Positions 34,098-45,464 of a stretch of DNA of 64,000 nt are shown one piece after another (the stretch's first letter is position 1; each line of letters opens with the position of its first letter). The notes beneath the pieces were generated by a model that made no database searches, was not told the DNA's origin, and was given only the letters and a program-made list of their open reading frames with translations. The stretch comes from Penicillus capitatus (lineage: Eukaryota; Chlorophyta): the NCBI GenBank assembly GCA_965649825.1, contig OZ287706.1, positions 558,001 through 622,000 of the forward strand. Reading direction: 5' to 3'. The translations under genes and the position numbers were made by a program.

Positions 34098-34450
34098 TCC
34101 AACAGACGATTACGTTCTTCACGCGCTCTGCGGTATCGCGCCAAGCCACACTCCAGCTGCAGGTGCGTCGGTCAACCAGAAGTACATTCGACACAGTCGC
34201 GTCAACGCAGGGTCTCGTGCGGGCGTTTGCGACACAGTTGCCACCCAAGCGCCGTCCCATGATTTGCTTTCCAGTCCGTTCTTCGTCGAACGTCAAGGTC
34301 AAGGCGTCGACAGAAGAAGGACTCGCCTCGGCGAAGGAATCTATCCAAGAAGCGTCCCGCGTCGTCAGCCAGCGATTCTCGGCGATGCCTCGGGGCGAGA
34401 TGTCCGAAACCGAGATGGAAAGGATCATGTTAGGCGGAGCCGAACCCTGA
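34088..34450 (+). CDS. small protein with mitochondrial-type presequence
   Basis: 120 residues, single exon, divergent from the photolyase. The first 60 residues are Arg/Ser/Thr-rich with almost no acidic residues, ending near LVRAFATQ, which looks like a mitochondrial targeting sequence. The mature part is short and charged (STEEGLASAKESIQEASRVV and a C-terminal MSETEMERIMLGG). No family recognised. A 271-codon frame lies antisense (34081-34896) and cannot be excluded, but it has poorer protein-like composition. Confidence 0.42.
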   Translation: MTPFQQTITFFTRSAVSRQATLQLQVRRSTRSTFDTVASTQGLVRAFATQLPPKRRPMICFPVRSSSNVKVKASTEEGLASAKESIQEASRVVSQRFSAMPRGEMSETEMERIMLGGAEP

Positions 34451-35360
34451 ACTTGTACATGCACAAACAGACGCTCTCGAAGTTCGCCGAATTCCCTTGT
34501 CGACCGGGAGCGACATCGCGTTCCGTCTCTCGTTCTCGACATTCTCCTTTCCGTATAAAAGCAGCGAAGCAGAAATCTCCGCTTCGGCGGGAGGTGAATT
34601 CGATAAGCGATTGAGCGTCGGAGACGGACAGACGAGACGAGACGAGTCAGAAAGAAGGATCTGTCAAAAGGGCAACCAATTAGCTCTTCTCCATTTGCTC
34701 CGGCGACAGAATTGGGAGTTGGACAGCGCAGGAATGGAGTCGTGGAAATGCTTCTTGCACCGAGGGTGAACCGAGAGGGTGATGTATCCTGTCTTCTCAC
34801 TCTTCTCGCTGAATGAAACATGGAACATCTGAGAGGCAGCCAAAATGACAAGCATAAGCAACCGCAGAGACAAGACCCGAGATCAACCTTAGTCACTCGC
34901 CCAGAAAAGATGTGTACATCCAGCAGATGCCATGCCCTATCGGCGGCGACTTTGATATCTTCTCCTGCAACATCTCACTCAGTCTCGATCTACAGCTGAC
35001 ACGCTGAAAGCATCGATCTGTTATCAATGCCTGGGCAGCTTACAGGCGAATCTCTCCACAAGTAGAAATACCACGTCTAAACTGAGAAGAAGAGTGTTTT
35101 CGATAGATTTAACATATCTATGTTGGAATACATAGCAAACAGCTGAACTTGTGGTAGCCGTTGCTTCTGGCGGCGCTCTGCCCGAATGTTCCTCTCCTTC
35201 ACTTCACCGTCTTTTCAGAACCCATTCCGAAAGTCTGCGAACATCGTGACGGACTCGCTACATACCCTTCTCGCGAAGATGACGTAATGTTCTCGTGTCG
35301 AATGCGTAAAGATTGGCGGCACGTTTTAAAGACTGCTTTCGCCGTCCAGATACAGAGAAC
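34451..35360. other. intergenic with an orphan TATA box
   Basis: TATAAAA at 34554-34560 (plus) is not followed by a clear gene within 300 bp. On the minus strand a short frame from 34855 begins with a hydrophobic leader (MLVILAASQMFHVSF) and could be a very small secreted peptide. Neither is strong. Confidence 0.35.
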
Positions 35361-36218
35361 ATGGCTCCGATTACGCTTTACACCGCAGGCACGCCCAACG
35401 GCCTGAAAGCATCCGTCACTCTCGAAGAACTCGGGATCGAATACGATATGTACAATATCAAAATGAGCGAGAACGAGCAGAAGCAAGACTGGTTTCTCAA
35501 AATCAACCCCAACGGCCGCATCCCTGCCATCGGTACGAGCCGACGCGCATCCACTTCTCTCCGAAGCAGGTTGCCACAGTGGACCACAGCAATGGAGACC
35601 TGGCTGTCTTCGAGAGCGGTGCCATCATGATATACTTGGCAGAACGCTATGGGGATGGATCTCTGTTGCCCAAGGAAGGGAACACGCGCTACGAAGTGAT
35701 CCAGTGGCTGATGTTTCAGATGGGAGGACTGGGTCCCATGATGGGACAGGCAAATCATTTCATACAGTATGCGCCTGAAACGGTGCCATACGGACAGAAG
35801 CGCTATTACAATGAGAGCAAACGTCTCCTGGGAGTCTTGGAAAGCCGTTTAAAAGATCACGAGTACTTGGCAGGGGACCAATTCACTCTAGCAGATATCG
35901 CCAATTTCTGCTGGGTGCTCTATGCCTATCACGCCGCCATCGATGTCGATGAGTTTCCCTCTGTCAAAGTGCGCCCTGTGGAGATCGTCGCGTTTTTGGT
36001 CATCTGTCCATGTGCAGGGATGGATGAAACGTATCTTTGCAAGAGAGGCGACGCAGAAAGGGACGAATGTTCCCGAGGGTGCTTTCAAGAAGGTAACGAC
36101 TGTTGTCTTTCTGTGTAGTATTCGAAGAAGACAATGTCATGAACAGGAAATGGTGGAAGATGACGCTGCCCGCAAAGCTAAAGCCGATGAGAATCGCGGC
36201 AAAATAGTTGGACAGTGA
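35361..36218 (+). CDS. glutathione S-transferase
   Basis: 235 residues from exons 35361-35532, 35580-35968, 36018-36092, 36147-36218 (introns 47, 49, 54 nt). The thioredoxin-fold N-domain shows [28 protein letters not shown] and, across the first intron, [24 protein letters not shown] (glutathione-binding ES pair). The helical C-domain includes [17 protein letters not shown] and [15 protein letters not shown]. The pattern is that of yeast Ure2-like and bacterial YghU/YfcG-like GSTs with an N-terminal TPNG. Soluble detoxification or disulfide reduction is inferred from the family. An acidic/Lys-rich tail ends the protein. Confidence 0.88.
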
Positions 36219-36784
36219 ACAACGCGGAAGGATTAGTTCTTTTGAGATATCGAATCTGTTTCGCAGAGATCTCTCTGACACATTTAAACGTTGTACATAC
36301 ATACATCTCTGTCCGCGATAGTGAACGGTTTTTTTCAGGAAGTGTTAACCAGACGGCTTCTCTCAAAAATTCTCGTTTTGGTTCGCGGATGTAGATAGAA
36401 AGTATGTGCAGGTTCGAAATCTTGTCGCAGGATGTCTTCGTCTACAAGAAGGAACTTCGCAGATTAAACAAGGAAAGAATGAACTGGCTAGCTGCGTCTT
36501 AATCCACCCTTGCTCTTGATAGAGTTTCTTCAGCATCCAGACAATCATATTCATAAACAGAGAGACGCCAAAATGGCGGAGTGCTGATTGTAAAGCACGA
36601 AAGATCCCAATGCGGAATAACAAAGTGCTTGGCAAAAAGGGTCTTATTAGAAGGCTTTCCGCACATCATCTACATGTTTCGTTTTGTGATATAGTCAGTC
36701 GTCAGGATTCGTCGTCGTTAAGTCGCCACGAATGCATACTGGGCGGGCGACGGCGTTGTTAAGAGTCGTGGCGTTAGTACTATC
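36219..36784. other. intergenic, no gene seen
   Basis: 570 bp between the GST gene and inverted-repeat arm B. Confidence 0.5.
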
Positions 36785-38198
36785 CTTAGGTGTCGGAGTC
36801 GATATTTGCAAACAGGTGCAAGCAAACAAAGTCGTCGACAAGAGTCGTCAACGTAGTCGTCATAGATGCACGGGAGGAGGCGAAGTGGCACCAGAGTCGT
36901 CAACAAAGTCGTCACGGACGACGCGGATACGGCGAATACGGTGGGCATATGTTGAAGTCGGCGCGTTCTCGACCGTGGGGATCGACCCGTATGCGGATGG
37001 TGCAGTTGGCCAGTTCGAGAAGTACGACCGCGGGGGTTCGATTCCTGCGCCGGACACAGAGGAGGGTAGTCCCATCAGAGTTGACCCGGATGTGTCTGGC
37101 GAGCCCGCGCCGAGTTGGATGGGTTACGGCGGGGAAAGGACAACGTCGAGCCAGTTCGGGGGCCGACGATGGAGTCACCACCCGGACAAAAACTTTTGTC
37201 CTCTCGCCCTTCGATTCTTTTCGCCGCCGAAAACAGAGCTGTAAGGATTTGCTTTCGTGTCCGTCGCGTTCGCCGTCGTCGCGTAGCGTGAACCGTGGTT
37301 CTCTATCGACAGCAAGCTCTGCTCTGTGTTTACAGGTGTGCTAGCATACACACATGTCATTCAGCGCTCCAGAATCTCTACATCAGTGCTTTAAGTCCTC
37401 GTCGTTGCTTCTTCCCGAGTTGCAGAGTGTAAATCTCGAAGGGGGTTTCCTGTTTCGTTGCAAAATGAATCCTCTTCTTTCAGACGGTGTTGGCTGATCA
37501 TTCGTTTGCAGTCCTGGGACAGTACATAACTTGCTCACACGTCTGTGTGGACAGAACGCGAACTCAGAGCCTCCGCCTGCTGCAAGGTATGGTGGGTAAT
37601 GCAGAAAACTCTTTGCTGCCAGGCGAGTTGATTTGGCTGACGACAAACACTATGACTGCTTCGATCCCGTTCAGTATAAGTTGGCTTGTGGAAGTTGACG
37701 CTCGATGGGCGCGTGAGTAGCCGAAAATGCCACAAAGACGACTGCTTAAAACATAGGCATTCAACAATTCGCTCTTCTGTGAGACGTGGCCTGCGACAGA
37801 AACCGCATTCGAACTCCGCCGGAAGCATTAAGTGTGGTCCGAGGAAGAAAACTCTCTCTACATGTTCTAATCCGGCTGCCCTTCTAGTTGGATCTTCCTC
37901 CCTCCGAAGAGCATGAATTGCATTTTCTTTTGACATGTTAGTTGAGGCGGACAAGTTTGTAGCACCTCACTGGTAATTGGTCTCTCATCGACAAGTTCTC
38001 TTTGCGACAGGCGCGTCCTGATGCGATAGGTTACTCAACTGCTGGAGAATGTGTCTTTACGGAAGAGGTTATTCGATACTTCGAAAGGCAATGGATCGGT
38101 CAGCCATCCCTGCTATCGGTCCTCGCCTTCGACACTGACTGCTCCGTCCTCAGATGTCGAAACGGGAGTGCGAGGTTTCCATCAGCATCCCTCCAGTC
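36785..38198 (+). repeat. inverted-repeat arm B (family copy B)
   Basis: Reverse-complement match to 6110-7438, so the two arms lie about 29 kb apart facing each other. This arm keeps two AGTCGT-rich direct repeats (about 36838-36920) that arm A has lost. A frame from 36732 gives 170 codons through the core with a hydrophobic leader (LLRVVALVLSLGVGV). The right edge abuts a truncated gene tail. Confidence 0.8.
36951..37214 (+). other. conserved 88-codon core, copy B
   Basis: Same core as the other copies. One Asn codon reads Ala near the start and the stop TGA has become CGA, which extends the frame to 37244. Otherwise it is identical to copy C across the core. Confidence 0.5.
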
Positions 38199-38716
38199 GC
38201 AAAAAATGCTCGACTGAGCAAATCCTCCTGCAGGCGCAGGTCTCACATATGGCAACAGATGGGTACGACACAGTCCAGTCACGTTCGACGACTATCTCTT
38301 TTTTCGCTTTTGCGAGTTGGCCAGCTCGATATTCAAAGCCATAGGACAGTCAAACTCTATTCAATTCGTCCACAGAAAGAGGCCAAATCGCATCGTCATC
38401 ATTCTCGTTGACTACACGCTGGAGCGCAGTGGCCCAGGCGGACCTCAGTCTCACCTGTTTTGCTCTTGTCGGGAGCAAGAGGCGTTCTTATCTACTAGAG
38501 GGACACCTTTGCTGTGGATAACTGAATACCGTGGTCATTCGACCGGCTCCCTTGCGCATGCATCACGTCTGTTATCCGGCCGAAGCCGTCGGCGTCGTCA
38601 CCATCGACCGCAGCTCCTCTTTATGGAGCTCTCTCAGATCCCTTCATTCGGATCCGTTCTACGTATCGAATTCGAATCCATGCCCCTCGGCGTTCTTTGT
38701 TAACCCAGACGCCTGA
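38199..38716 (+). pseudogene. truncated 3' gene fragment next to repeat arm B
   Basis: Protein-like pieces appear in several frames (FDDYLFFRFCELASSIFKAI, then RSYLLEGHLCC, then VCYPAEAVGVVTIDRSSSLW ending PSAFFVNPDA-stop). They look like the last exons of a gene whose 5' part is missing where the repeat begins. No family recognised; an intact short gene with unusual splicing is the alternative. Confidence 0.35.
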
Positions 38717-39008
38717 TGTGATGTTTTGACACAAACTTATCAATTTCAACCATCCGACATTACATGGCCCAATACATTGTTCCGTTAGCGCTCTTTCGTG
38801 CATGTGAGTTGAAATTTTTCAGAAATCAGACTTGATGACAGAATGAACCAACAGATAGATGAGTGGAACGCTCTCGAGCTGTCTTCGACCACGAAATAGA
38901 GATAGATACATGATGCCATTGTTTTATTACGTCTTCGCCGCGGATATGAGGCCAATGCAGATGTATATCGAACAAATAGCATTGGTCAGACACATCCGCC
39001 TGTCAATC

Positions 39009-39968
39009 TCATTTTTTCATCACTTGAGCGACAAATTTTCTGAGAACTGGGAAGAATTGTGGGGATGCTTCCAAATTTTGATGATTGGACTGCTCTGGCC
39101 AAAATCCATCGACAGCATTGGGCGCCAATCGATGCAGCAATTGTCCATGTGAGACATCAATAACCTCATCTTGAAGTCCATGCATTATTAGCGTCGGCGC
39201 TTTCACTTTAGTGATCCATCTGTGATTGGGATACACATCTGCCCATGTCGGCCACCACTTCAAATTGGAATTGAGCACGCGCATACCCGATAACAGAGGC
39301 GAGTGCAGCACCACGCCTGCAAAGTCACTGATCTGGGAGGCCAGATAGATCTGTGACCACACACCCTCTTATTCATCCATTCTCTTGCGGAATGGTACGC
39401 ACAGTGGGGCCACTACCGACTGACTGGCCATAGAGAATGACATCTTTGGGGTCCGTATCATGTCGTTCTTTGAGCATGTTCAAAACGGCTCGTATATCGC
39501 AGAGCGTGCTCCGGACTTGTGGCGTTCCGGTGGAGCACCCGTAGCCACTGTAATCGTATCCCACGACATGACATCCAATCCGACTTGAAAATTCTTTGAG
39601 GAAAGGCATCGATTGGCCGAGGTCCACTGCATTGCCATGGCTGTAAAGAATGGTCAGAGTTCGTCTCTGGATGCCGCCCGGATGGCGATAAGGGATGCGT
39701 GCTGCGATGATACGTCTGGGCACCGGACGAGCTGGATATTCCGCCCAGAACACATCACAATCGACCACTTTATTGAGATACCTACCATAAGTGTGACCAA
39801 AGAGTGACAGAGTGCGTGGACAATGAGGGATACATACGACACCGTTGGATTTATGTATAACTCTTCACTGTGGTCGTCATGTTCGCGGACTTCGTATGTC
39901 GATGGTGTCGGAGGGTAGAACGCTAGTCGTGAAGAGATGGAGTCCACGACGCGCCCCCATGGACCCAT
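39009..39968 (-). CDS. ABHD17-like alpha/beta hydrolase
   Basis: 283 residues from exons 39968-39838, 39781-39403, 39350-39009 (introns 56 and 52 nt). The fold and catalytic set are clear: LTILYSHGNAVDLGQ, DYSGYGCSTG, nucleophile elbow YGQSVGSGP (Ser), VVLHSPLLSGMRV, acid in GLQDEVID (Asp) and His in EQSNHQN. ABHD17/FAM108 enzymes remove palmitate from membrane-attached proteins. The usual N-terminal cysteine cluster for membrane anchoring is not seen; the chain starts MGPWGRVV, where Gly2 could be myristoylated. Protein depalmitoylation is inferred from the family. Confidence 0.85.
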
Positions 39969-40216
39969 CGGCAACGCACGTCCACACAGCTTTCTCTTTT
40001 TTTGACGTCGGTGGCGAACTGCTGTGGTCACGCGTGACTCCTTGAAAGTCGACTCTTGACTGATAAGACGTCGCATCGCTTGCGTCAATTTACCTGCGGC
40101 AGCAGCTCGCACGTACAAACGATATTGATTTACCCGTGGAAGATTTGCGATCGCCAAACAGTTGGATAGAAAAGACATTGCGTCGTCTGACAGAATTACG
40201 ATTGTGAGAAGCATCG

Positions 40217-41233
40217 ATGGAACCACCCTCTGCATTCGTCTGTCCCGTGAGTTTCGAATTGATGCGCCGACCCGTTCGCCTCGTGGACACGAGGAAAGTC
40301 TACGACGAGAAGAGCATCACTGACTGGTTTGCACTCGGAAAGAAAACGTGCCCCGCGACGGGCCAGACGCTAACGACATGCGAATACACACATGACAGTG
40401 AATTGCAGACTAGGATCGATACATGGGTTCAAGAAACTGGATATACAGAGGTCCGTTCGTTACACAATTTGATGTGACGTTTGCATGTGAGAAATGGACG
40501 ATAGGAGCCGCCACCTCTGGAGCAACCTGTTTGTCCCGTGTCGCCGCTCACCATTCGAAAACTGATGCATGCGACACGGTATGGCTCTTTGAAAACGATT
40601 CGGGAACTGCAGCGAGATGGATTCCCACTCTCAGCCGTCGACAAACAATACGTCCGTTTATCACTCTTTCGATTTCAAAGATGCTGAAGAGTGATGATGA
40701 TGTGACAGCACGAGTTCACCGCTCTGCATTATGCATCTCAGTTTGGACACCTGGATGTGATGGAATTTCTGATCGCTCACGACGTCGATGTCAATCAAAA
40801 AGACACCGTAAACACATCGAGTGCATCGCACGAGTGAAGAGACTGAATGGTGTGGGGTGCAGATGGGACTCACCGCACTACACATCGCTGCTTTTTATGG
40901 AAAGAAGAAGGCTGTGCGATTGCTTTTGACGAAAGGCTCGAATCCGAACATTCAGAACAAAGTAAGCGCATCGGAAAGTGGAGGTAACCAGTTCGAGAGC
41001 ACTTTGCTCAGGTTGGATCGACAGCGTTGCACTTGGCTGCACGCAAGGGGCATAAAGCGATCATTATGGCCCTCTTGGAGAACGATGCAGACAAAGCCAT
41101 AAAGGACAATGTACTCGTCTCCCATCACCTGTCACATCATCTAAAATGATGTGCTGCTGCTTAGAGAGGCGATACAGCGAGAGACAAAGCTGGTTTATGG
41201 GGAAGGTTGCTAATAAGAAAGCTTTTGAAGTGA
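40217..41233 (+). CDS. U-box and ankyrin-repeat protein (putative E3 ubiquitin ligase)
   Basis: 248 residues from exons 40217-40450, 40505-40651, 40709-40807, 40863-40961, 41012-41110, 41165-41233 (introns 50-57 nt, all phase 0). The N-terminal U-box has FVCPVSFELMRRPVRL, VYDEKSITDWF and CPATGQTL, the surface that recruits E2 enzymes. Ankyrin repeats follow (FTALHYASQFGHLDVMEFLI, LTALHIAAFYGKKKAVRLLL, STALHLAARKGHKAIIMALL). Exons 3, 4 and 5 are each exactly 99 bp, so one exon encodes one 33-residue repeat. U-box proteins ubiquitinate substrates chosen by the second domain; the substrate is unknown. Confidence 0.85.
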
Positions 41234-41436
41234 AGGTTTGTATTCTGAGAGCCCACCTGTCGTAGAGAGACCCATTCGCGTATGGATTGCATCTCTCAGA
41301 TCGTTATCCTTGTACCGTTCTTCTTGTTCCATCATCACCATCATGATCATGACGACGCATTTCGCGATTTCTAAGTTCTCATCAAATCGATACGTGATCG
41401 ATCCCGTTTCGATGCGCTTCGTCCTTTTCGAAATCG

Positions 41437-43059
41437 ATGACGGAACGAAAGGAACGCCCACGGCGAAAACGTCCATGGGAGCGAATGCTGGTACCGGAGG
41501 GCTTTGAAGCGCCGACAGTCCAATCGTGGTTTCAGCGTCGCCTGGGTCATGTCGGATGCAAGAAGAGTCCATGCATCGCTGAAGCAGAAACGTTGCCGAT
41601 CGGAAACGACTATGTCGGCGATCAGGTCTGGCGTTACTGGATGCATCATCAGCTTCGAACAGCGATCGTCGGATCCGTGCGTCACGCCGATTGGCCACGC
41701 GCATTGGCTCTGCTCGCCGTCTATTTCAAACATGTCTTCCAAAACACACGGACGTTTCGTCCCTCCATCGAACGCTATCCCCTCGACATGCGTTTTCCGA
41801 CAATCGAGTTGCTGATCAAGACGCTTTCGTGCATCGATGGCGGATCGGATATCGCAAATCGTTTGCTAGAGAGCATTCTCGTCGATCAGGTATTCCACCT
41901 TATCTTCTCATCTAATCAGCTGCGCTATCTAACAGCTCTAGGATTACCGCAATTCAACGAGCAGCCGTTTCTTTTATTACAACACAAAAGTGGTGCGACT
42001 GGTCGCGAAGGGTGAGATGCAAGAGGCCTACGGTTTGATGGAACACCTTGTGAAGCAGGCCTCCTTTCACAGATCCACAAAAGAGCCATCGATAAAGATG
42101 CTACGGTGATTGGATCTGTCACATCATTAAGTGTGACGATGATGATGGTGCGACAGGGCTTTGATTTTCTATGGCCTGTGGAAAGATGCGCTGAAGAATG
42201 ATGACATGTTTGATACGGCGTCCATCAGAGAGATCGCCGAGGGCGACATCGAACTGGTCTCGAACAATGCTTCGAGAATGGCCCAGAATATCTGGTCCCT
42301 GTTTGGCAGCCGATCGCTGCCCACACGAAAGATTTCTGGCCTCTTTATCTACAGTCACATCGCTGTATGGCTCGGTACCCATCCCTCTGCTCCGTGCGTC
42401 CGTGGCGAGAGCCAAATGGTGCAGGACTCGGCGAATCGATGCATGAGGCACTGTCAAAAGCGACGCTGGAGCTCACGCTGCACAGTGACGTCTATGTGCT
42501 CAACACTGCTATGTGTCTTCGGCAGTCGAAGCACCGTGCCGAAGCAGTGGACTATCTCCTGTGCTTAGTAAAGAACAATCCATACGAAGAAGAGGCCCTG
42601 TGTTTGTTGGACACAGAAAAGGAAGCAGACCTGGATGTCGAGAGCAGGAATTGGACAGACGCATCTGTTGAGGGGTTGCTGGTGCATTTAGACGTCTGCC
42701 ATCCCGACTGTTTCTCCATTCAGCATTGCTGCGAGAAATGGAGAGCGTTGTTGGTGTTTTTGACCGAGTCGATGGATAAAGAAAGAAAAAAGAAGGCACA
42801 TGTGTGGTTGTGTGCGAAGATCGATTGGTGGAGAGTGTATTTCTTTAGTCCTTTTGCTGTCAGAAGCATGGTACAGATGCACGGAAGCAAGCACATGGCA
42901 GATCTGCTGTATCTCTTGGGCAAGGTTGCCTGTTGTCTAATGGAATCGAAGGATGCTTTGTTGCAAGAAGTGTGCCTTCACATCAGAGAAGATCAGTGCA
43001 GATCGCTGAGGAAGTTTGAGAAAAGAATATGGAGAGATCCTCTGACAGAGCTTTTGTAA
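41437..43059 (+). CDS. TAF1A-like RNA polymerase I initiation factor subunit (tentative)
   Basis: 489 residues from exons 41437-41889, 41942-42105, 42157-42374, 42425-43059 (introns 52, 51, 50 nt). It is helical throughout, with tetratricopeptide-like stretches: DWPRALALLAVYFKHVF, FYYNTKVVRLVAKGEMQEAY, DVYVLNTAMCLRQSKHRAEA followed by NNPYEEEALCLL. This order (a helical start, a YNTK-L-AKG segment, then a repeat ending NPY..AL.LL) resembles TAF1A of the SL1/TIF-IB complex that loads RNA polymerase I at rDNA promoters. The likeness is by eye and modest; a generic TPR protein is the alternative. It starts 203 bp after the U-box gene. Confidence 0.5.
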
Positions 43060-43460
43060 AGAATGTCGACTTGGAGTGTTCTCAGGAATCGGTGTAAGAA
43101 GACAGAGGCCTGGGAAACGCAAAAGAGCATACGTGCGTGCGCCAACATACATAAACACCAGGATTCATGTTCCAAGAGCTTAAGCCTTTACATGACTGTT
43201 TGGCGGCGCATGCTGCCTCAAAGTTACTGTATGAAATAATCATGGGCGGGAGCGATGAACAGTCATCGAGTGAAATGATGACAGTCGTCTACTGTCGTTC
43301 GACGAATGCCGTCAAGCCCTCTCTAACGTTCATCGATCGATAAATGCATAAGCTTGGATTGAAGAGACTGGACATGGATATCAAATAACAGGGTCAAGAA
43401 GATATGAGAATGGCTGTCAGGATCGAAGCAGGCTCAGAGCATTGGGTCCATTCCTCCTGC
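43060..43460. other. intergenic, convergent 3' regions
   Basis: 400 bp between two convergent genes; no gene seen. Confidence 0.5.
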
Positions 43461-44419
43461 TCAGTTGTTGGTTGCACCACCATCACCTCCGGTGTTTGCA
43501 GTAGCTGCGCAATCAAACGAAATGACGGTCAGTGGATGTGACAGGGAAGGGAGATGCTCTTACCAGTGCCGACGACTTCTGCGGCAGTGAGACCAGTGAC
43601 AGTGGTGGCTCTGAGGACACCGGTCTCAACTTCCACTTGGATTTCTGCCACGGCCGCATTGGGTGTCACGAGTGCGAGTGCAAGGGCGAAGACTTCAACA
43701 AAAGGCACTGCAAGCGCCTCAGCGACGATTGTGGTGTATGCCTCAGCATCGAACACTCCGGTGCCGCACACTTGCGTCACGGAGACGGCGTATGCGCTGA
43801 CCGTCGCTTCTGCAATCGCGAGAATGGCAAACTGAGCCTGAGCAAAGTTGATGTCATTCGATGCTTCCGCGAAGACCTAGATCGAAATGCATGAGCTGGT
43901 GGAGATTGGAACGGGGGTGCGGTGCTTACCTCGACGATGACTTGGGCAACAGCGGTTGCGGTCGCCTCAGCCTCAGCACTGGCCGTCACACAGACGATAG
44001 CTCCGGCAGAAGAGGATGAGACAGAGACGAATGTATCGGCCAGTGCTCGGGCCACGGCAAGTCCAAAGGCATTGGCTTCCACAACTGCGAGAGCCAGAGC
44101 GTCTGCGTCGCCTTCGACGGCGGCGACGGCGGCCGCGAATGCGACAACAAGTGCATCGCGGGCGATAGCTGCGGCTTCTCCAATTGCGGTGGCATTAATT
44201 GAGACTGTGCCTGGCTCTGAGACTGTTAGAGTCCCATCGATGGTTGCCCTGGTTCCCTGTTCGGTTTGCTTCAAGGACCTCGACACGGCCGTTTCCAAGT
44301 TGCGCACCTGTGCTCAGCAACACAGTCAGACCATACATGCTTCTTCGTGCGAACGAACGTACGGCGAAGACTTGTGCGCAGAGCAACAAGCAGAGGACGG
44401 AAATGGCCTTCGTTGCCAT
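43461..44419 (-). CDS. secreted alanine-rich protein, paralogue 2
   Basis: 263 residues from exons 44419-44363, 44307-43930, 43876-43564, 43504-43461 (introns 55, 53, 59 nt). The first exon is again exactly 57 nt and equals the signal peptide (MATKAISVLCLLLCAQVFA). The mature chain is rich in Ala/Val/Ser/Thr with every second residue small (for example DADALALAVVEANAFGLAVA), ending Gly/Asn-rich. Exon number, phases and motifs (SRSLKQ, ASNDINF, VCGTGVF, PNAAVAEI) match paralogue 1 at 8942-9952, though overall sequence has diverged. No family recognised. Confidence 0.75.
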
Positions 44420-45043
44420 CTTAACTGGACGTTTTCTCGATAAGATGCGTTTAGATATAAGCTCCGAGGCAGACAGGTAAGAATTCGTTTAGCTGGCAGA
44501 AGAAATTTTGTTGCTCAGAAAACTGGTTGTTGAACAGACTGCGTCGGAGCGCAATTTATACTCGAGCACGCAGGTCGCCACATCATGGCTCCAGACCTGC
44601 ATGAAGGCTGCAGGAAGACACCCTGACGTGTCTTAACATAATCACAGCTCATCATACCTCGTATCGCGTCATTAGACGCAATCTGAGTAGCTGCCAGTTG
44701 TTATGATACGTACGCATTCGAGAGGCGTCACGACGTGTACCGTGTATCCACTGTCGGTGTGGGTCTCATGTCTGAGGTAAGCATACTAGCTGGCACTGTG
44801 AATTTCACGGAGTCCGTGACACATACAGCTAGCAGCTTTCTCACATGCGCCCAAACGACAACAGTGACCTTCTAGGTAGTGTGCCAATGCCAACTGTCTC
44901 TGAGGCAGAACACCATTCGATGTCTACATTCAGAAAGCCTTAAAGAATCGCTCGCCGACCGTGAACGCACTTAGTGGCCATCGCGTGGCAACAGAAACGT
45001 CTTGCGATGGGCTAAGATCTGCTGATCGATTCACAGTGAGCAT
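44420..45043. other. intergenic, upstream of paralogue 2, adjoining the retroelement
   Basis: 620 bp. Holds the TATA box at 44553-44560 and the left insertion flank ending in GCAT. No gene seen. Confidence 0.5.
44553..44560 (-). promoter_or_regulatory. TATA box of paralogue 2
   Basis: Reads TATAAATT on the minus strand, 141 bp before the ATG at 44419, matching the 140-bp spacing in paralogue 1. Confidence 0.6.
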
Positions 45044-45261
45044 TGTCATTGGGACGAACGCGCTTCGCGTCGGCCATGGGTGCTGCGTAGCAAATATTTT
45101 TAAAAAACCAAAACGTTTCTTACACACAACTCATCATGAGTCTCTATTTAATGCTTTCGATCGCAGCATCCCATCAGTTCTGTCTGTCGCATCGGACCGT
45201 CATCTTCCCGATCCCTCGTCACCAATGTGACATCATGGTTCCGTACCATGAGGAGTTCACA
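45044..45261 (-). repeat. 3' LTR of the retrotransposon
   Basis: 218 bp, identical to 49723-49940; TG...CA ends. Confidence 0.95.
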
Positions 45262-45464
45262 CGCTTCTCTGCGCGATCAAAACTCCGAAGGGATCTCCGT
45301 TCCACTCTGAGCTCCTTAGCTCGTTGCAGTGGTCAACAGCTTGAAGATTCGATAGGCGTATCACATTAGCCAGCCCTCAAGGGCCCGGGATCTCTACCCA
45401 GTGATGTACCAACGGAAGACAGTCTGAGCGCTTCACTCTTTGATGACCCTCTCCCGATAGAGTG

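Noticed and set aside
34081-34896. 271-codon minus-strand frame
   Set aside because: Antisense to the small mitochondrial-type gene, Arg/Ser/Cys-rich with no domain; long open antisense frames are common at this base composition. Not fully excluded.
43922-44443. 173-codon plus-strand alanine-rich frame
   Set aside because: Antisense of the alanine-rich secreted gene; GC-rich alanine codons read as alanine or similar on both strands.
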